The notes below the pieces were generated by a model that did no database searches, was not told where the DNA came from, and saw nothing but the letters and a program-made list of their open reading frames with translations. This document shows, piece by piece, positions 1 to 8,227 of a stretch of DNA of 64,000 nt (the first letter of the stretch is position 1; each line of letters opens with the position of its first letter). Origin of the DNA: Accumulibacter sp003538495 (lineage in GTDB: Bacteria > Pseudomonadota > Gammaproteobacteria > Burkholderiales > Rhodocyclaceae); NCBI RefSeq assembly GCF_029255145.1, contig NZ_JAPUVQ010000150.1, forward strand, positions 1 to 64,000, given 5' to 3'. A program made the translations under genes and the position numbers.

Positions 1-179
1 GGATCGCTCCAGACCAGCACTCCTACTCCGTGCGAGTTACTCCATCTTTTCCGACAGCCCACCTAAGCAGACTACCCCAGACCGAGAACCCACACCTATC
101 GGTTGTCTCATTTTTAAAGAGCTGGCGGATCGACCAACTGGCCGGGCGCCGTGTTGCGTTGCTGCCGGAGCAGCGAGAG
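1..179 (-). other. rRNA operon leader (16S gene lies beyond the left edge)
   Basis: Read on the minus strand, this stretch follows two strong promoters and carries a boxA antitermination element, then the sequence that normally precedes a proteobacterial 16S gene. No 16S sequence is visible before the window ends. The tyrS gene upstream on the same strand and the divergent M23 peptidase match the order seen at Pseudomonas tyrZ, where a 16S gene follows tyrZ. That the operon continues left is inference. The open frames here are accidental. Confidence 0.75.
113..122 (-). promoter_or_regulatory. boxA antitermination site of the rRNA leader
   Basis: On the minus strand the sequence reads GCTCTTTAAA, matching the boxA core that recruits NusB-NusE to rRNA transcripts so that polymerase resists Rho. 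It lies about 60 bases after the predicted P2 transcription start, as expected for an rrn leader. Confidence 0.75.
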
Positions 180-185
180 GGGCGC

Positions 186-213
186 ATTATACAGACGTTT
201 CCGGTTGCGTCAA
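186..213 (-). promoter_or_regulatory. rRNA operon promoter P2 (sigma-70)
   Basis: On the minus strand there is a -35 box TTGACG (208-213), a 16-base spacer and a perfect -10 box TATAAT (186-191). The discriminator just downstream is GC-rich (GCGCCCC), typical of rRNA promoters under stringent (ppGpp/DksA) control. It is the second of two promoters with identical boxes and spacing. Confidence 0.85.
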
Positions 214-350
214 CACTTCTTTCCAGAAACCACCAGAGCCACCTTGCACCGCTTGCGCAGCCCCTCAAGGTCGCGCCAAACTCGCACTGTACGTCGATAA
301 CACACTGATTTTATTCAGCTTTTATGTCATACTCCGTAGCGGAGGTGCGA

Positions 351-378
351 ATTATACAGTGCTGGTTACCGGCGTCAA
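351..378 (-). promoter_or_regulatory. rRNA operon promoter P1 (sigma-70)
   Basis: On the minus strand there is TTGACG (373-378), a 16-base spacer and TATAAT (351-356), the same architecture as P2 located 165 bases downstream. The start lies about 65 bases beyond the tyrS stop, so the rRNA operon is transcribed in the same direction as tyrS but from its own strong tandem promoters. Confidence 0.85.
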
Positions 379-394
379 CCCTCTTTCGAAACAA

Positions 395-413
395 TTCGGA
401 GATCATTTCCGAA
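395..413 (-). terminator. possible terminator of tyrS
   Basis: A 6-bp perfect stem (TTCGGA / TCCGAA) with a 7-base loop, followed on the minus strand by a short T-rich run (TTGTTT). It sits between the tyrS stop and the -35 box of rRNA promoter P1, where a Rho-independent terminator is expected. The stem is short, so the call is tentative. Confidence 0.4.
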
Positions 414-443
414 ACCTTTGTCAGAGCGGGACTGCCAGAGCGC

Positions 444-1643
444 TCAAGCGATGCGCACCCGAGCAAACTTGCGCTTTCCGACCTGCAGGACGAAGCTGCC
501 CTTGGCCGGGAGGACGAGGTGCCTGTCGTCGACGCGGACGCTGTCGATCCTGACGCCACCCTGATCGATCATGCGCAAGGCCTCGGAGGTGCTGGCGGTG
601 AGCCCGGACTGCTTGAGGACCTGCGCGAGGCTCAAGGAAAACCCGGCGCCCGAAACGCTGACCTCGGCGATGTCGTCGGGGATTGCTCCCTCGCGGAAGC
701 GGGCGTCGAAATCTGCCAGGGCCTGGGCAGCGGCAGCGCCACCATGGAAGCGCTCGACTATTTCCTGCGCCAGCAGCACCTTGACGTCGCGCGGATTACG
801 TCCGCCAGCGACGTCTTGCTTGAAGCGATCGATCAGTTCCGTCGTCCGGAAGGACAGCAGTTCGAAGTAGCGCCACATCAATTGATCGGAGACCGACATC
901 AGCTTGCCGAACATATCGCCAGGCGGCTCGTTGATGCCTACATAGTTGCCCAGCGACTTTGACATCTTGTTGACCCCGTCCAGACCTTCAAGCAGCGGCA
1001 TTGTCAAGATACATTGGGGCACCTGCCCGTAGTGCTTCTGTAACTCCCGCCCGACCAGCAGGTTGAACTTCTGATCGGTACCTCCGAGTTCGACATCCGC
1101 CTTCATCGCCACCGAGTCATACCCCTGACAAAGGGGATAGAGCATTTCATGGATAGCGATCGGCTGCCCATTGCGATAGCGCTTGGCGAAGTCGTCGCGC
1201 TCGAGCATCCGCGCCACGGTATGCAGCGCGGCCAGGCGGATCATCCCCGACGCACCAAGTGGCTCGAACCAGGTGGAATTGAAACAGACCTCGGTCGCCT
1301 CCGGATCGAGGATCTTGAACACCTGCTCCTGGTAGGTCCCGGCGTTCTGGAGGATTTGTTCGCGCGACAGCGGCGGCCTCGTCACGTTCTTGCCGGTGGG
1401 ATCACCGATCATGCCGGTGAAGTCCCCGATCAGAAACATCACATGGTGACCAAGGTCCTGAAAGTGCCTGAGCTTGTTGATCAGCACGGTGTGTCCCAGG
1501 TGCAGGTCGGGAGCGGTTGGATCAAATCCGGCCTTGATCCGCAGTGGGCGGCCACTTGCGAGCTTTTCGACCAGCTCGGTTTCGAGCAGCAATTCTTCAG
1601 ACCCGCGCTTGATTTGCTTGAGGTCTTGTTCAACGGCGCGCAT
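444..1643 (-). CDS. tyrS: tyrosyl-tRNA synthetase (TyrZ/TyrS)
   Basis: Charges tRNA-Tyr with tyrosine in the cytoplasm. The 399-residue product has the class I signatures HLGH at residues 48-51 and KMSKS at 226-230 and an S4 RNA-binding domain over the last ~65 residues. HLGH rather than HIGH is typical of the TyrZ-type enzyme. The start chosen is the ATG at 1643 (MRAVEQ); the open frame runs 73 codons further upstream into non-conserved Arg-rich sequence. The gene is divergent from the M23 peptidase gene and is followed by the rRNA promoters. Confidence 0.95.
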   Translation of the reverse strand: MRAVEQDLKQIKRGSEELLLETELVEKLASGRPLRIKAGFDPTAPDLHLGHTVLINKLRHFQDLGHHVMFLIGDFTGMIGDPTGKNVTRPPLSREQILQNAGTYQEQVFKILDPEATEVCFNSTWFEPLGASGMIRLAALHTVARMLERDDFAKRYRNGQPIAIHEMLYPLCQGYDSVAMKADVELGGTDQKFNLLVGRELQKHYGQVPQCILTMPLLEGLDGVNKMSKSLGNYVGINEPPGDMFGKLMSVSDQLMWRYFELLSFRTTELIDRFKQDVAGGRNPRDVKVLLAQEIVERFHGGAAAAQALADFDARFREGAIPDDIAEVSVSGAGFSLSLAQVLKQSGLTASTSEALRMIDQGGVRIDSVRVDDRHLVLPAKGSFVLQVGKRKFARVRIA

Positions 1644-1726
1644 GCAAACCTCTATTGTTTGTGCCCAGAGAGCTTCTGGTGAGGAGGGTTTCTTGCTAGA
1701 CTCCAGCGTTTTGCCACCGACAGTCC

Positions 1727-3055
1727 ATGGATTTCGAGGAGAGCCGGATTCTAGCGCATTCACACCCATCGATCGACCGACTGCGTCGTCACCCTTGGGC
1801 AGCAGCCGCCATCGGCGGCGTCTCGCTGCTCGGCATGGTCGCCGCATTTGCCATTGCGCCAACAGCCGAAAGCCCGCGCGTTGCCCCGGTCACGGTGCTC
1901 GAACGACTTCCCGCACCGACCGCCATTCTGCTCAAGAGCGAGAACGCAGCCTTCCTGCGCGAAGAGCGCGTCCAACGCGGTGACACCATAGCCAGCCTGT
2001 TGAACCGCCTCGGAATTGCCGACCGCGAAGCGCTGCAATTCATTGGCGGCAATCGGCAAACGCAGGACGTGGCCCGGCACTTGCGGCCGGGAAATACCGT
2101 CAGCGCAAAATCCAGCGAAGGCGGCGAGCTGCTGGGCCTTTATGTCGAACTTCCCGGCGAGGACGCGCTGCTGGTAGTCGAACGTACTGGCGACGGCTTC
2201 GTTGCGTGGCAAGAGGCGCTGCACCTGGAAAGCCGCGCGGTCCTCAAGTCAGGCGAAATCCGCCACTCGCTGTTCGCAGCCACCGACGAAGCCGACATTC
2301 CCGACGCCGTCGCTCTGCAGATGGTCGCCATTTTCTCCAGCGAGGTCGATTTCCATCGCGACCTGCGCAAAGGCGACCGCTTTTCGCTGGTTTACGAAAG
2401 CCTTACGCACCGCGGCCAGACGGTGCGCAGTGGCCGCCTCCTGGCGGCCGAGTTGATCAACGACCAGAACGTCCTGCGCGCTTACTGGTTTCAAACAGAA
2501 GACGGCGAAGGCGCTTACTACGCCGCTGACGGCAGCAGCCTGCGCAAGGCCTTCCTGCGCTCACCGATCGAGTTCTCGCGGGTCACCTCCGGCTTTTCCG
2601 GCGCCCGCTTTCATCCAATTCTGCGCACCTGGCGAGCCCACAAAGGGGTGGACTACGGAGCGCCCACGGGCGCAGGCGTCGTCGCGGTGGCCGACGGCGT
2701 GGTCGAGACCGCAGAACGCCAGAGCGGCTATGGCAACTTGATCGTGCTCAAGCATCAGGGAAGGTATTCGACCGCCTATGGTCACCTGCAGAAGTTCGCC
2801 AAGGGCGTTCGCCAAGGCACCCGCGTCCGCCAGGGAGACACCATCGGCTACGTCGGCCAGACGGGACTAGCGACCGGACCGCATCTGCATTATGAGTTCC
2901 GGGTCAACGACCAGCCGGTCGACCCACTGGCCATTTCGCTGCCCCGGGCGATCCCGCTAACCAACTCGCTGCGCACTCGCTTCAACGCCTCCAGCAGGAC
3001 ACTCCAGGCACAGCTCAGCCTCGCCGGCCAAACCACCCTCGCCGCTATCGAGTGA
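1727..3055 (+). CDS. M23 family murein endopeptidase (MepM-like)
   Basis: Predicted zinc metallo-endopeptidase that cuts peptide cross-links of peptidoglycan in the periplasm. The 442-residue protein has one N-terminal membrane anchor (about residues 25-44), a middle region like the OapA/LysM-like part of E. coli MepM (YebA), and a C-terminal LytM/M23 domain with HKGVDY near residue 305 and HLHYE near 385, which supply the zinc ligands and catalytic His. Both motifs are intact. It is divergent from tyrS across 83 bases. The anmK gene that often follows in gammaproteobacteria is absent; a ferredoxin gene follows on the other strand. Confidence 0.88.
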   Translation: MDFEESRILAHSHPSIDRLRRHPWAAAAIGGVSLLGMVAAFAIAPTAESPRVAPVTVLERLPAPTAILLKSENAAFLREERVQRGDTIASLLNRLGIADREALQFIGGNRQTQDVARHLRPGNTVSAKSSEGGELLGLYVELPGEDALLVVERTGDGFVAWQEALHLESRAVLKSGEIRHSLFAATDEADIPDAVALQMVAIFSSEVDFHRDLRKGDRFSLVYESLTHRGQTVRSGRLLAAELINDQNVLRAYWFQTEDGEGAYYAADGSSLRKAFLRSPIEFSRVTSGFSGARFHPILRTWRAHKGVDYGAPTGAGVVAVADGVVETAERQSGYGNLIVLKHQGRYSTAYGHLQKFAKGVRQGTRVRQGDTIGYVGQTGLATGPHLHYEFRVNDQPVDPLAISLPRAIPLTNSLRTRFNASSRTLQAQLSLAGQTTLAAIE

Positions 3056-3142
3056 GGTCGAGGCAGCGGCCCCACAAAAAAGCCGTCCCTGACCAGCAGG
3101 TGCGGCTCGTCCGCGGCTACCGGCCGACCACGGTTTCCGGGT

Positions 3143-3403
3143 TCAGGAAGTGCGCGGATTGCCGGTCAGCTTCTCGTACTTGACCCACAGTTGATCCTCG
3201 TTCTCCTGATTGGCCGGATCCTTGGGGATGCAATCGACCGGACACACCTCGACACACTGGGGCGTATCGTAGTGACCGACGCATTCGGTGCACTTGTTGG
3301 GGTCGATCTCGTAGATTTCCACCCCCTGGCTGATAGCTTCGTTCGGGCACTCGGGCTCGCACACGTCGCAGTTGATGCATTCGTCGGTGATAGTCAAAGA
3401 CAT
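3143..3403 (-). CDS. yfhL: YfhL family 4Fe-4S ferredoxin
   Basis: Small 86-residue electron carrier expected to bind two [4Fe-4S] clusters. Cysteines at 9, 12, 15 and 19 form the first CxxCxxCxxxC motif, and those at 38, 41, 50 and 54 the second, with the long 41-50 gap characteristic of the YfhL/Alvin-type ferredoxins rather than classic clostridial ones. It lies 13 bases after coaD in a minus-strand operon with rsmD and coaD, the usual order in betaproteobacteria. An AAGGAA ribosome site precedes the ATG. The physiological partner is unknown. Confidence 0.92.
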   Translation of the reverse strand: MSLTITDECINCDVCEPECPNEAISQGVEIYEIDPNKCTECVGHYDTPQCVEVCPVDCIPKDPANQENEDQLWVKYEKLTGNPRTS

Positions 3404-3416
3404 TCTTGCTGTTCCT

Positions 3417-3920
3417 TCAGATCGATGAAATTTCTCTTACACGCTTGGCCAGTCGCTCACAAATTGCCGGCTGCACGAACTGGCTTACATCTCCGCCGAG
3501 CACGGCGATTTCCCGAACCATCGTCGCCGAGATGAACATGTACTGCTCGCCCGGTGTCAGAAATACCGTTTCGACCTCCGGAAAGAGGTTTCTGTTCATC
3601 CCCGCCATCTGGAATTCATAGTCGAAATCAGAAACCGCCCGCAATCCTCTGATGATCACCTTGGCGCCTTTGGCGTGAAGGAAATCCATCAACAGACCAT
3701 TGAAGCCGCAGACTTCAGCATTCGGGTAGGGCGCCAGAATCTCCTGCGCCATCTCGACCCTCTCGACCAGCGAGAAGAACGGCCTCTTCGGCTGGCTCTC
3801 GGCGATGCCGACGATCACCCGGTCGAAGAGGCAACTCGCACGCCGAACGAGATCCTCATGGCCGCGTGTCATCGGATCAAAGGTGCCGGCATAGATTGCC
3901 ATTCGCCTATTCAGCGCCAT
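3417..3920 (-). CDS. coaD: phosphopantetheine adenylyltransferase
   Basis: Fourth step of coenzyme A synthesis: transfers AMP from ATP to 4'-phosphopantetheine to give dephospho-CoA. The 167-residue product shows the nucleotidyltransferase signature T/HxGH as TRGH (residues 18-21) and the late ISATMVR motif. The start at 3920 is chosen because GAGG boxes lie just upstream; an internal ATG at 3902 would give a 161-residue protein closer to the usual length and remove the 14-base overlap with rsmD. Part of the rsmD-coaD-yfhL unit. Confidence 0.93.
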   Translation of the reverse strand: MALNRRMAIYAGTFDPMTRGHEDLVRRASCLFDRVIVGIAESQPKRPFFSLVERVEMAQEILAPYPNAEVCGFNGLLMDFLHAKGAKVIIRGLRAVSDFDYEFQMAGMNRNLFPEVETVFLTPGEQYMFISATMVREIAVLGGDVSQFVQPAICERLAKRVREISSI

Positions 3921-4482
3921 TAGCCTCGCCTCGCCGCATCAAGTGATAAAAAACCTGGCCCGCTTTCCCCTGGCGTACCGTGCGCCACGTCCCGCAACCC
4001 TCCAGCAGCCGCTCCGCCTCGACGTAGATGATGCCGTCCTCGGCCAGAAGGCTCGGGACGATCGGGGCCAGGCGGTCGATCCAGCCCTGATTGAATGGCG
4101 GATCAAGAAACAGCACGTCAAAGCACCCGCCGACGGAAGTTGCGAATCTTACCGCATCCGCGCAAACAATCTCCAGGCGCCTGTCAAGGTCCAGAGTCCT
4201 GGCGTTGCTCGCCAGCGCCGCCACGACTTTCGCCGAGCTATCGACCAGCACCGCCCTGGCCGCGCCGCGCGAGGCCGCCTCGAACCCCAGCGCGCCGCTG
4301 CCGGCAAACAGATCCAGGCAGGATGCGCCGCGCAAGTCGTTGCCCAGCCAGTTGAACAAGGTCTCGCGCACCCGATCCGGTGTCGGCCGCAAACCCGGCA
4401 AGTCAGGAAAGCGCAAAGTGCGGCGCCTCCACTCCCCGCCGATGATCCGCACCGCGTTCAGAGAACTATTCCGCGGCGACAA
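3907..4482 (-). CDS. rsmD: 16S rRNA (guanine-966-N2)-methyltransferase
   Basis: Methylates G966 of 16S rRNA during 30S assembly using S-adenosylmethionine. The 191-residue protein has the SAM-binding motif DLFAGSG (57-63) and the catalytic LDPPF motif (127-130) of N2-guanine methyltransferases. Its start overlaps the end of the upstream M16 peptidase gene by 17 bases and its end overlaps coaD, so the genes are probably translated as one operon. The rsmD-coaD pairing is widely conserved. Confidence 0.93.
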   Translation of the reverse strand: MSPRNSSLNAVRIIGGEWRRRTLRFPDLPGLRPTPDRVRETLFNWLGNDLRGASCLDLFAGSGALGFEAASRGAARAVLVDSSAKVVAALASNARTLDLDRRLEIVCADAVRFATSVGGCFDVLFLDPPFNQGWIDRLAPIVPSLLAEDGIIYVEAERLLEGCGTWRTVRQGKAGQVFYHLMRRGEANGAE

Positions 4483-5761
4483 CCACTGTCACCAGATGCT
4501 CCGGGCGCACATGCCGCGAGAACGCCGCCTTGACCTCGGCGGCGGTCACCCTGGCGATGTTTTCCGGATAAAGGTCGAGATAGTCGAGCGGCAATTCATA
4601 GAAACCGATCATTGCGACGCTGTCCAGAATCTTGCGATTGCTGTCGAGGCGCAGTGGAAAACTGCCGACCAGATTCTCTTTCGCCGCCTGCAACTCAACC
4701 TCGCTGGGCCCCTGTTCAAGGAAATTGGAGAGCACCGCGCGGGTCAGTTTGAGCGCCTCATTGGCCTGCGCCTTCTTGGTCTGCAGACCGATCTGGAAAG
4801 GCCCCAACTGCGCCAGCGGGTGAAAGTAGCTGTGCACACTGTACGCCAGCCCGCGTTGGTCCCGCACCTCCTTCATCAGCCGCGAGACAAAGCCACCACC
4901 GCCGAGCGAGTAGTTTCCGACCGCCAGTGGAAAGAAATCGGGGTCGCCGCGCTTCAGCGCCGGCAGCCCCAACAGCAGGTGCGCCTGCAACGCCGGGTGG
5001 GCAATCCGATGCTCGCTGGCAGCCGGCAAAGTCGGAGCGGCGACACCGCGCATCGCCGGCGCCGAAGGCAATGCAGCTGTCAGCTCGTCGGCCAGAGCCT
5101 CGGCCTGCGCTCGCTCCAGGTCGCCGACGATGGCCACGGTAGCGCGTGGCGCGGTGTAATTCGCGGCGTGGAAAGCGGCGACATCGGCCCGCTCCAGGCC
5201 GCTCACCGACTCCGGCGTGGCATAGCTGCCGTATGGGTGCGACCCATACATGGCCGACCAGAAGGCCCTGCTGGCCAGGGTATCGGGACGCGTCAGCGCC
5301 TCCTTGAGCGCGGCCACCGTACGCGCCTTCTCGCGATCAAGAACGGCCGCTGCAAACTGCGGCGTGCTCAGGATGGCGCGCAGAACGTCGAGCGCGGGAC
5401 CCCGCTTGTCGGCCATCGACAACGTGCGCAGCACCACCGAAGCGCGATCCATGTCGACCCCACCCGACAGCCTGGCGCCGACATCTGCCAGCCGGCTGGC
5501 AATTTGCGTTTCATCGATCCCGGCCACGCCGAGGTCGATGAGCGCTCGGGTCAAGGACGCGACGCCTGCCCGTCCGACGGGCTCATAGGCCGTGCCGGCA
5601 GCAAAATCGACCTGAAGGTCGAGAATCGGCAAGGTGTGGTTCTCGACAAAGAACACCCGTGCACCCGACGAGCTTTGCCAGTGCTGGATCTTCGGGCCGG
5701 CGTGCGCCAGCTCCATGGTCAGAGCGAGAAACGACAGGAGCAGCAGCTTGAAGGGAGTCAT
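4466..5761 (-). CDS. M16 peptidase-like protein, non-catalytic subunit
   Basis: Exported 431-residue member of the insulinase/processing-peptidase fold. It has a signal peptide (cleavage probable after AHA, residue 21) and the two-lobed M16 architecture, but where the zinc motif HxxEH should be it has GVASLTRALIDLG, with no His or Glu pair. It is therefore unlikely to cleave on its own. It follows the catalytic M16 gene by 13 bases, so the two probably form a heterodimer, as in mitochondrial processing peptidase or the Sphingomonas Sph2681/2682 pair. The substrate is unknown. Confidence 0.85.
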   Translation of the reverse strand: MTPFKLLLLSFLALTMELAHAGPKIQHWQSSSGARVFFVENHTLPILDLQVDFAAGTAYEPVGRAGVASLTRALIDLGVAGIDETQIASRLADVGARLSGGVDMDRASVVLRTLSMADKRGPALDVLRAILSTPQFAAAVLDREKARTVAALKEALTRPDTLASRAFWSAMYGSHPYGSYATPESVSGLERADVAAFHAANYTAPRATVAIVGDLERAQAEALADELTAALPSAPAMRGVAAPTLPAASEHRIAHPALQAHLLLGLPALKRGDPDFFPLAVGNYSLGGGGFVSRLMKEVRDQRGLAYSVHSYFHPLAQLGPFQIGLQTKKAQANEALKLTRAVLSNFLEQGPSEVELQAAKENLVGSFPLRLDSNRKILDSVAMIGFYELPLDYLDLYPENIARVTAAEVKAAFSRHVRPEHLVTVVVAAE

Positions 5762-5774
5762 CGACGCTCTCTGA

Positions 5775-7142
5775 TCAGTGGCGCGCGGTGGACGGCGAAG
5801 CCGGGCGCGAAGCCAGCGGCAAGGGTTGCGGGTCGAGTTGGGCGACCGTCAGCTGCTCGTCACGAAAATATTTTGCTGCTACCACCCGAATTTGCTCGGC
5901 AGTCACCTCTTGCAGCTTGTCGATCATCCGCCGGTTCAGTGCGTGGGGGATTCCGACCGCTTCCAGTTGGCCGATTTCCATCGCCTGGGCAAAGATCGAA
6001 TCGCGCTTGTAGATCTGTCCGGCGATCAGTTGCGCCTTGGCGCGCGCCAACTCGTCGGCGGCCACGCCATGCTGCTGCACGTCGGCGATTTCGGCGCGCA
6101 GGCCGGCCTCGAGTTCCGCCGCCGTCCGGCCCTCGCTGGGCGATCCATGCAAATAGAAGATGCCCGGACCGCGCGCGGTCGAGTCGTAACTGGCGGAAGC
6201 CACCACAGCCAGCCGCTGCTGGCGCACCAGGTGCCTTGAAAAGCGCGCTGCGTCGTGGCCGGCAAGAACGGCTGCCAGCATTTCCAGAGCATAGGGGTCG
6301 ACGTCCTGATCGACATCGCGGATCACCGGCGCCTTGTAGGCCATCATCACTACCGGCAGATCCGCCGGCGCCTTGACCGTCAGACGACGAATGCCGAGCT
6401 GCGGCGGCTCGTCCTGCGGTTTCCTGACCGGCAACGGGCGCGCCTCCAGAGGGCCGTAGTGTTCTTCGGCAAGCTCGAACACCACCTGGTGATCGAGGTC
6501 ACCGACGACCACCACATAGGCATTGTTGGGCGCGTACCAGCGCTCATACCAGCGGCGGGCATCGGCCGGCGCCAGGTGCTCAAGATCGTTCATCCAGCCG
6601 ATGATCGGCACCCGGTAGGGGTGCGTCTGGAAAGCGACTGAGGTCAACTGCTCGACCAACAGCGACTGCGGCTGGTCGTCGGTGCGCAAGCGGCGCTCTT
6701 CCATGACCACCTTGATCTCTTGTGCGAACTCCCTGGGGTCAAGCGTCAGATGGCGCATCCGATCGGCTTCCAGCTGCATCATCTCGGACAGTTTCTGCTT
6801 CGGTACCTGCTGGAAGTAAGCGGTGTAGTCCCGGCTGGTGAAGGCATTGTCGCGTCCCCCCGCGGCGGCCACGCGACGGCTGAACTCGCCGGGCCCGGCA
6901 CTCGGCGTACCCTTGAACATCATGTGCTCGAGAACGTGCGCCACGCCGGTGCTGCCATTCGTTTCGTCCATGCTGCCGGCACGGTACCAGACCATGTGTG
7001 CTACCGTGGGGGCACGGTGATCCTCCTTGACGATAATCCGCAGGCCATTTGCCAGCTGCCGTTCAAAGGTCTCGGCCAGCCCGCTGACCGGCATGGCCAG
7101 AGCCAGCAACAGCGGAATCAGTCTCGCGTGGCGCATGGGCAT
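5775..7142 (-). CDS. M16 zinc metallopeptidase, catalytic subunit
   Basis: Secreted or periplasmic peptidase of 455 residues. The signal peptide (MPMRHARLIPLLLALAMPVS, then GLA) is probably cut after residue 23. The inverted zinc motif HVLEH is at residues 69-73, with the downstream glutamate in the VMEERR segment. The start at 7142 is chosen because the signal peptide begins there and a purine-rich AGAAG lies upstream; the open frame continues 43 codons further without homology. It is the first gene of a unit with the non-catalytic M16 gene and rsmD, and is divergent from ftsY. Confidence 0.9.
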   Translation of the reverse strand: MPMRHARLIPLLLALAMPVSGLAETFERQLANGLRIIVKEDHRAPTVAHMVWYRAGSMDETNGSTGVAHVLEHMMFKGTPSAGPGEFSRRVAAAGGRDNAFTSRDYTAYFQQVPKQKLSEMMQLEADRMRHLTLDPREFAQEIKVVMEERRLRTDDQPQSLLVEQLTSVAFQTHPYRVPIIGWMNDLEHLAPADARRWYERWYAPNNAYVVVVGDLDHQVVFELAEEHYGPLEARPLPVRKPQDEPPQLGIRRLTVKAPADLPVVMMAYKAPVIRDVDQDVDPYALEMLAAVLAGHDAARFSRHLVRQQRLAVVASASYDSTARGPGIFYLHGSPSEGRTAAELEAGLRAEIADVQQHGVAADELARAKAQLIAGQIYKRDSIFAQAMEIGQLEAVGIPHALNRRMIDKLQEVTAEQIRVVAAKYFRDEQLTVAQLDPQPLPLASRPASPSTARH

Positions 7143-7237
7143 CAATCGCTTCTGATAGAATTTCGGGGTGTCGGGTGTTTGCGCCGGCATCTTAGCACCG
7201 CCAAAGCCTCGAAGCGCCTTTGAGACACGAACGCCCC

Positions 7238-8227
7238 ATGTTTGGTTTCCCCAAGAAGTCCCCGCTACCACAAGAGACCCCCGCTGCGACCGTCAGTGAC
7301 GTCAGCGAGGCCGCAGCGGCCGCATCGTGGCGGCTGCGACTCAAGACCGGTCTGGCGCGCACGCGCGCTCAGTTTGGTGGCAAACTGAAATCACTGTTCT
7401 CGCGCGGCAAGGTTGACGACCAACTGCTCGAAGACCTCGAAGCCCTGCTGCTGACCAACGACGTCGGCCTGGACGCCACGCAGCACCTGCTCTACCAACT
7501 GAAGATGCGTGCCAGACGAGACAGGCTCGGTACCCCCGAGGCCATTCAGCAAGCGTTGTCGGACATCATGTTCGACCTTCTTCGGCCGCTTGAAGAAGCG
7601 CTCGACGTGACCACCCACCGCCCCTTCGTGATCATGATCGCTGGCGTCAACGGTGCCGGCAAGACCACCTCGATCGGCAAGCTGGCCAAGCATTTCCAGG
7701 CGCAGGGCCGGTCGGTTCTGCTGGCCGCGGGCGACACCTTCCGCGCGGCGGCGCGCGAGCAACTGCAAACCTGGGGCGAACGCAACAACGTGACGGTCAT
7801 TTCACAGCAGTCCGGCGACTCGGCGGCGGTTATTTTTGACGCCATCGCCGCCGCCAGGGCGCGTGGCATCGACATCGTGCTGGCTGACACTGCGGGTCGC
7901 CTGCCAACGCAGTTGCATCTGATGGACGAGATCGCCAAGGTCCGTCGCGTCATCCAGAAGGCCGACCCGTCCGGCCCGCATGAAACGCTGCTGGTGCTGG
8001 ACGCGACCTTCGGCCAGAATGCCCTGCAGCAGGTAATGGCCTTCGACAAGGCGATCAAGGTCAGCGGCCTGGTGTTGACCAAGCTCGACGGCACCGCCAA
8101 GGGAGGTGTGGTCGCCGCAATCGCCCGCCAGTGCCCCAAGCCGGTACGCTTCATCGGCGTCGGCGAGGGTATCGACGATCTGCGACCTTTCCATGCCCGC
8201 GATTTTGTCGACGCGCTGTTCGAGTGA
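7238..8227 (+). CDS. ftsY: signal recognition particle receptor FtsY
   Basis: Membrane-associated GTPase that docks SRP-ribosome complexes at the Sec translocon. The 329-residue protein has a short N-terminal region, the N domain and the NG GTPase core: G1 loop GVNGAGKTT (136-144), DTAGR and TKLDGTAKGG. The acidic A domain of E. coli FtsY is almost missing, as in many betaproteobacteria. The start at 7238 (MFGFPKK) matches the family; an upstream in-frame ATG at 7220 adds six unlikely residues. The stop overlaps the GTG of ftsE. Confidence 0.96.
   Translation: MFGFPKKSPLPQETPAATVSDVSEAAAAASWRLRLKTGLARTRAQFGGKLKSLFSRGKVDDQLLEDLEALLLTNDVGLDATQHLLYQLKMRARRDRLGTPEAIQQALSDIMFDLLRPLEEALDVTTHRPFVIMIAGVNGAGKTTSIGKLAKHFQAQGRSVLLAAGDTFRAAAREQLQTWGERNNVTVISQQSGDSAAVIFDAIAAARARGIDIVLADTAGRLPTQLHLMDEIAKVRRVIQKADPSGPHETLLVLDATFGQNALQQVMAFDKAIKVSGLVLTKLDGTAKGGVVAAIARQCPKPVRFIGVGEGIDDLRPFHARDFVDALFE

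Noticed and set aside
4091..6376. A 761-codon plus-strand open frame
   Set aside because: It is the antisense of the rsmD and M16 genes, an effect of high-GC codon bias; the translation is Arg/Ser/Pro/Ala-rich with no domain.
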